Positions 49,606 to 51,244 of a stretch of 51,244 nt of DNA are shown piece by piece. The stretch's first letter is position 1. Every line of letters starts with the position of its first letter. Made by a program: the position numbers and the translations under genes. The notes under the pieces are model-generated. The model was not told the origin of the DNA, did not search any database, and was given only the letters and a program-made list of their open reading frames with translations. The stretch covers positions 1 through 51,244 of the forward strand of contig JAIPDL010000021.1 in the NCBI GenBank assembly GCA_021737695.1. The letters run 5' to 3'. The stretch is from Desulfotignum sp. (GTDB taxonomy: Bacteria > Desulfobacterota > Desulfobacteria > Desulfobacterales > Desulfobacteraceae).

Positions 49606-51244
49606 ATGACAAAAAATACGACCATTATAGGTGAACCTATCATTGATACCCTCAATACCATACAGGATGAATCCAGGCATATTATGACGACAGAAAACCC
49701 CATGGCGCTGCTCAACAGAATTCACGCTCCCGAAGACTTCAATCGTCTGACCCGGGATCAGCTGCCGGACCTTGCCCGGCAGATCCGGCAGCGGATCATT
49801 CAGGTGGTGTCTGAAAACGGCGGCCACCTGGCATCCAGTCTGGGCGCAGTGGAACTGACCCTGGCCATTCATTATGTGTTTGATCTGCCCAAAGACACCC
49901 TGATCTGGGATGTGGGACACCAGGCCTATGCCCACAAACTGATCACCGGCCGAAACCGGCAGTTCGATACCCTGCGTCAGTACAAAGGGATTTCCGGATT
50001 TTCCAAAATCAAGGAAAACTCGTGTGATGGTTTCACCGTGGGTCATTCCTCCACATCCATTTCCGCCGGACTGGGCATCAGTTGCGCCAAATATCTGAAC
50101 AAAGATGATTCCCATGTGATTTCAGTGATCGGAGACGGTTCCATGACCGCCGGTCTGGCATATGAAGGGCTGAACCAGGCCGGGGATCTCAAGCGGAAGC
50201 TGATCGTGATCCTCAATGACAATGACATGTCCATTTCTCCGAATGTGGGGGCCCTGTCCTCTTACCTGAGCCGGACATTTTCCGCCAAATACCTTCAGAC
50301 CCTGCGCAATCAGTTCGGTGCTTTTTTAAAGTCATTGCCCAAAATCGGGGAAGATATCTATCAGATTGCGAAACGGTCCGAAGAATCCTTCAAAACATTT
50401 GTCACCCCGGGCATGTTGTTCGAGGCCTTTAATTTTGATTATTTCGGTCCCATCAATGGTCATAATCTGAATCATCTCATCGACATTCTGGACAATATCA
50501 AGAACACGGCAGATTCTCCGGTGCTGCTCCATGTGACCACTGTCAAGGGCAAAGGATATGCACCTGCGGAAAAAAATCCCGTATATTTCCACGGGGTGGG
50601 GTCTTTTGCCGTGGACACGGGAAAAGCCAACGGAACCCATGGAAAGGTGCCCACGTATACCCAGGTGTTCGGCGACCAGATGGTCAAGCTGGGAGACACC
50701 CACCCCGAACTGGTGGCCGTGACCGCGGCCATGCCCGAAGGCACGGGATTGATGGATTTTTGCAACCGTTTTCCGGACCGGTTTTTTGATGTGGGCATTG
50801 CCGAGCAGCATGCAGTGACCTTTTCCGCCGGTCTGGCTGTCAAGGGAATCCGGCCGGTGGTGACCATTTATTCCACCTTTCTCCAGCGGGCCTATGACCA
50901 GATACTTCATGATGTGTGCATCGATGCCCACCCCGTGGTGTTCGCCCTGGACCGGGGCGGCATTGTGGGAGAAGACGGCCCCACCCATCACGGTCTGTTT
51001 GATTTCGCTTATCTGAGGCCCATGCCCAACATGACGGTGATGGCGCCCATGGATGAAAACGAACTGGCCCGGATGCTGGCAACTGCAGTGCAGCATGACG
51101 GACCGATTGCCCTGCGCTATCCCCGGGGCCGGGGGACGGGCGTTCCCGTGGCAGAACCTGTCAAGCCCCTGGAGATCGGAAAAGCCAAAGTCTTGTGTGA
51201 CGGAGACGATCTGCTGATCATCGCCATCGGCACGGGTGTGCAGC
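49606..51244 (+). CDS. dxs: 1-deoxy-D-xylulose-5-phosphate synthase (partial, runs off the window)
   Basis: The reading frame is open from 49606 to the window end, about 546 codons. Dxs condenses pyruvate and glyceraldehyde-3-phosphate to begin the MEP pathway. Seen are WDVGHQAYAHKLITGR, the thiamine diphosphate motif starting GDGSMTAGLAYEGLNQ and reaching NDNDMSISPNVG, FDYFGPINGHN, and the transketolase central-domain stretch DVGIAEQHAVTFSAGLA. An alternative start at 49684 (MTTENPMALLNRI) would remove 26 residues that relatives usually lack. The C-terminal domain is cut off. Confidence 0.96.
   Translation, partial: MTKNTTIIGEPIIDTLNTIQDESRHIMTTENPMALLNRIHAPEDFNRLTRDQLPDLARQIRQRIIQVVSENGGHLASSLGAVELTLAIHYVFDLPKDTLIWDVGHQAYAHKLITGRNRQFDTLRQYKGISGFSKIKENSCDGFTVGHSSTSISAGLGISCAKYLNKDDSHVISVIGDGSMTAGLAYEGLNQAGDLKRKLIVILNDNDMSISPNVGALSSYLSRTFSAKYLQTLRNQFGAFLKSLPKIGEDIYQIAKRSEESFKTFVTPGMLFEAFNFDYFGPINGHNLNHLIDILDNIKNTADSPVLLHVTTVKGKGYAPAEKNPVYFHGVGSFAVDTGKANGTHGKVPTYTQVFGDQMVKLGDTHPELVAVTAAMPEGTGLMDFCNRFPDRFFDVGIAEQHAVTFSAGLAVKGIRPVVTIYSTFLQRAYDQILHDVCIDAHPVVFALDRGGIVGEDGPTHHGLFDFAYLRPMPNMTVMAPMDENELARMLATAVQHDGPIALRYPRGRGTGVPVAEPVKPLEIGKAKVLCDGDDLLIIAIGTGVQ

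Overview
The window looks like a chromosome segment from a Desulfobacterota sulfate reducer, probably Desulfobacteraceae-like. This is inferred from gene content and from protein flavour: a split glycine decarboxylase (gcvPA/gcvPB), a lipB-lipA pair next to it, an liv-type ABC cluster and PAS-rich kinases. No rRNA, tRNA or CRISPR array was recognised. Taxonomy could not be checked.

Layout. (1) 1-2.4 kb is a small accessory patch on the minus strand: a ParB-domain/HTH gene that appears frameshifted from a DNA methyltransferase gene, and a HepT/MntA toxin-antitoxin pair. (2) 2.5-9.2 kb is a plus-strand housekeeping run: ileS, lspA, lgt, holA, pyk. (3) 9.2-24.0 kb is an accessory island inserted after pyk. 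It opens with a TIR-bounded remnant and two small membrane-protein genes. Next come a second, diverged copy of the last 25 codons of pyk and a 190-bp hairpin repeat. The rest is an eight-gene minus-strand block, read from 22.9 to 11.9 kb: VWA-like membrane protein, three-TM protein, zinc-ribbon/propeller-like protein, giant tubulin/FtsZ-like protein with a C-terminal GYF-type domain, zinc-ribbon protein with bacterial surface-type repeats, two coiled-coil lipoproteins, and an S41 protease. Two broken transposase genes close the island at 23.1-24.0 kb. (4) 24.0-30.5 kb is a minus-strand operon lrp-gcvT-gcvH-gcvPA-gcvPB-lipB-lipA. It is divergent from lpdA, so all four glycine cleavage proteins, protein lipoylation and an Lrp-type regulator sit together. 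(5) 32.3-40.4 kb holds a hybrid PAS/GAF sensor kinase with a receiver domain and a livKHMGF branched-chain amino acid (or related) ABC importer. (6) 40.7-51.2 kb is housekeeping: fabH, pgi, a left-handed beta-helix protein, glmM, a Bax-inhibitor-1 family protein, and an xseA-xseB-ispA-dxs run cut by the window end.

The most interesting system is the tubulin-like island. A cytoplasmic GTPase-fold polymer candidate is encoded with an exported, membrane-anchored VWA-like protein, a small three-TM protein, two zinc-ribbon proteins, lipoproteins and an exported protease. The arrangement suggests an envelope-spanning, cytoskeleton-linked machine. Families of FtsZ/tubulin-like proteins associated with VWA proteins have been proposed before as membrane-remodelling systems; the exact composition here looks unusual. 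Composition shifts inside the block, the duplicated pyk end and flanking transposase debris all point to horizontal acquisition.
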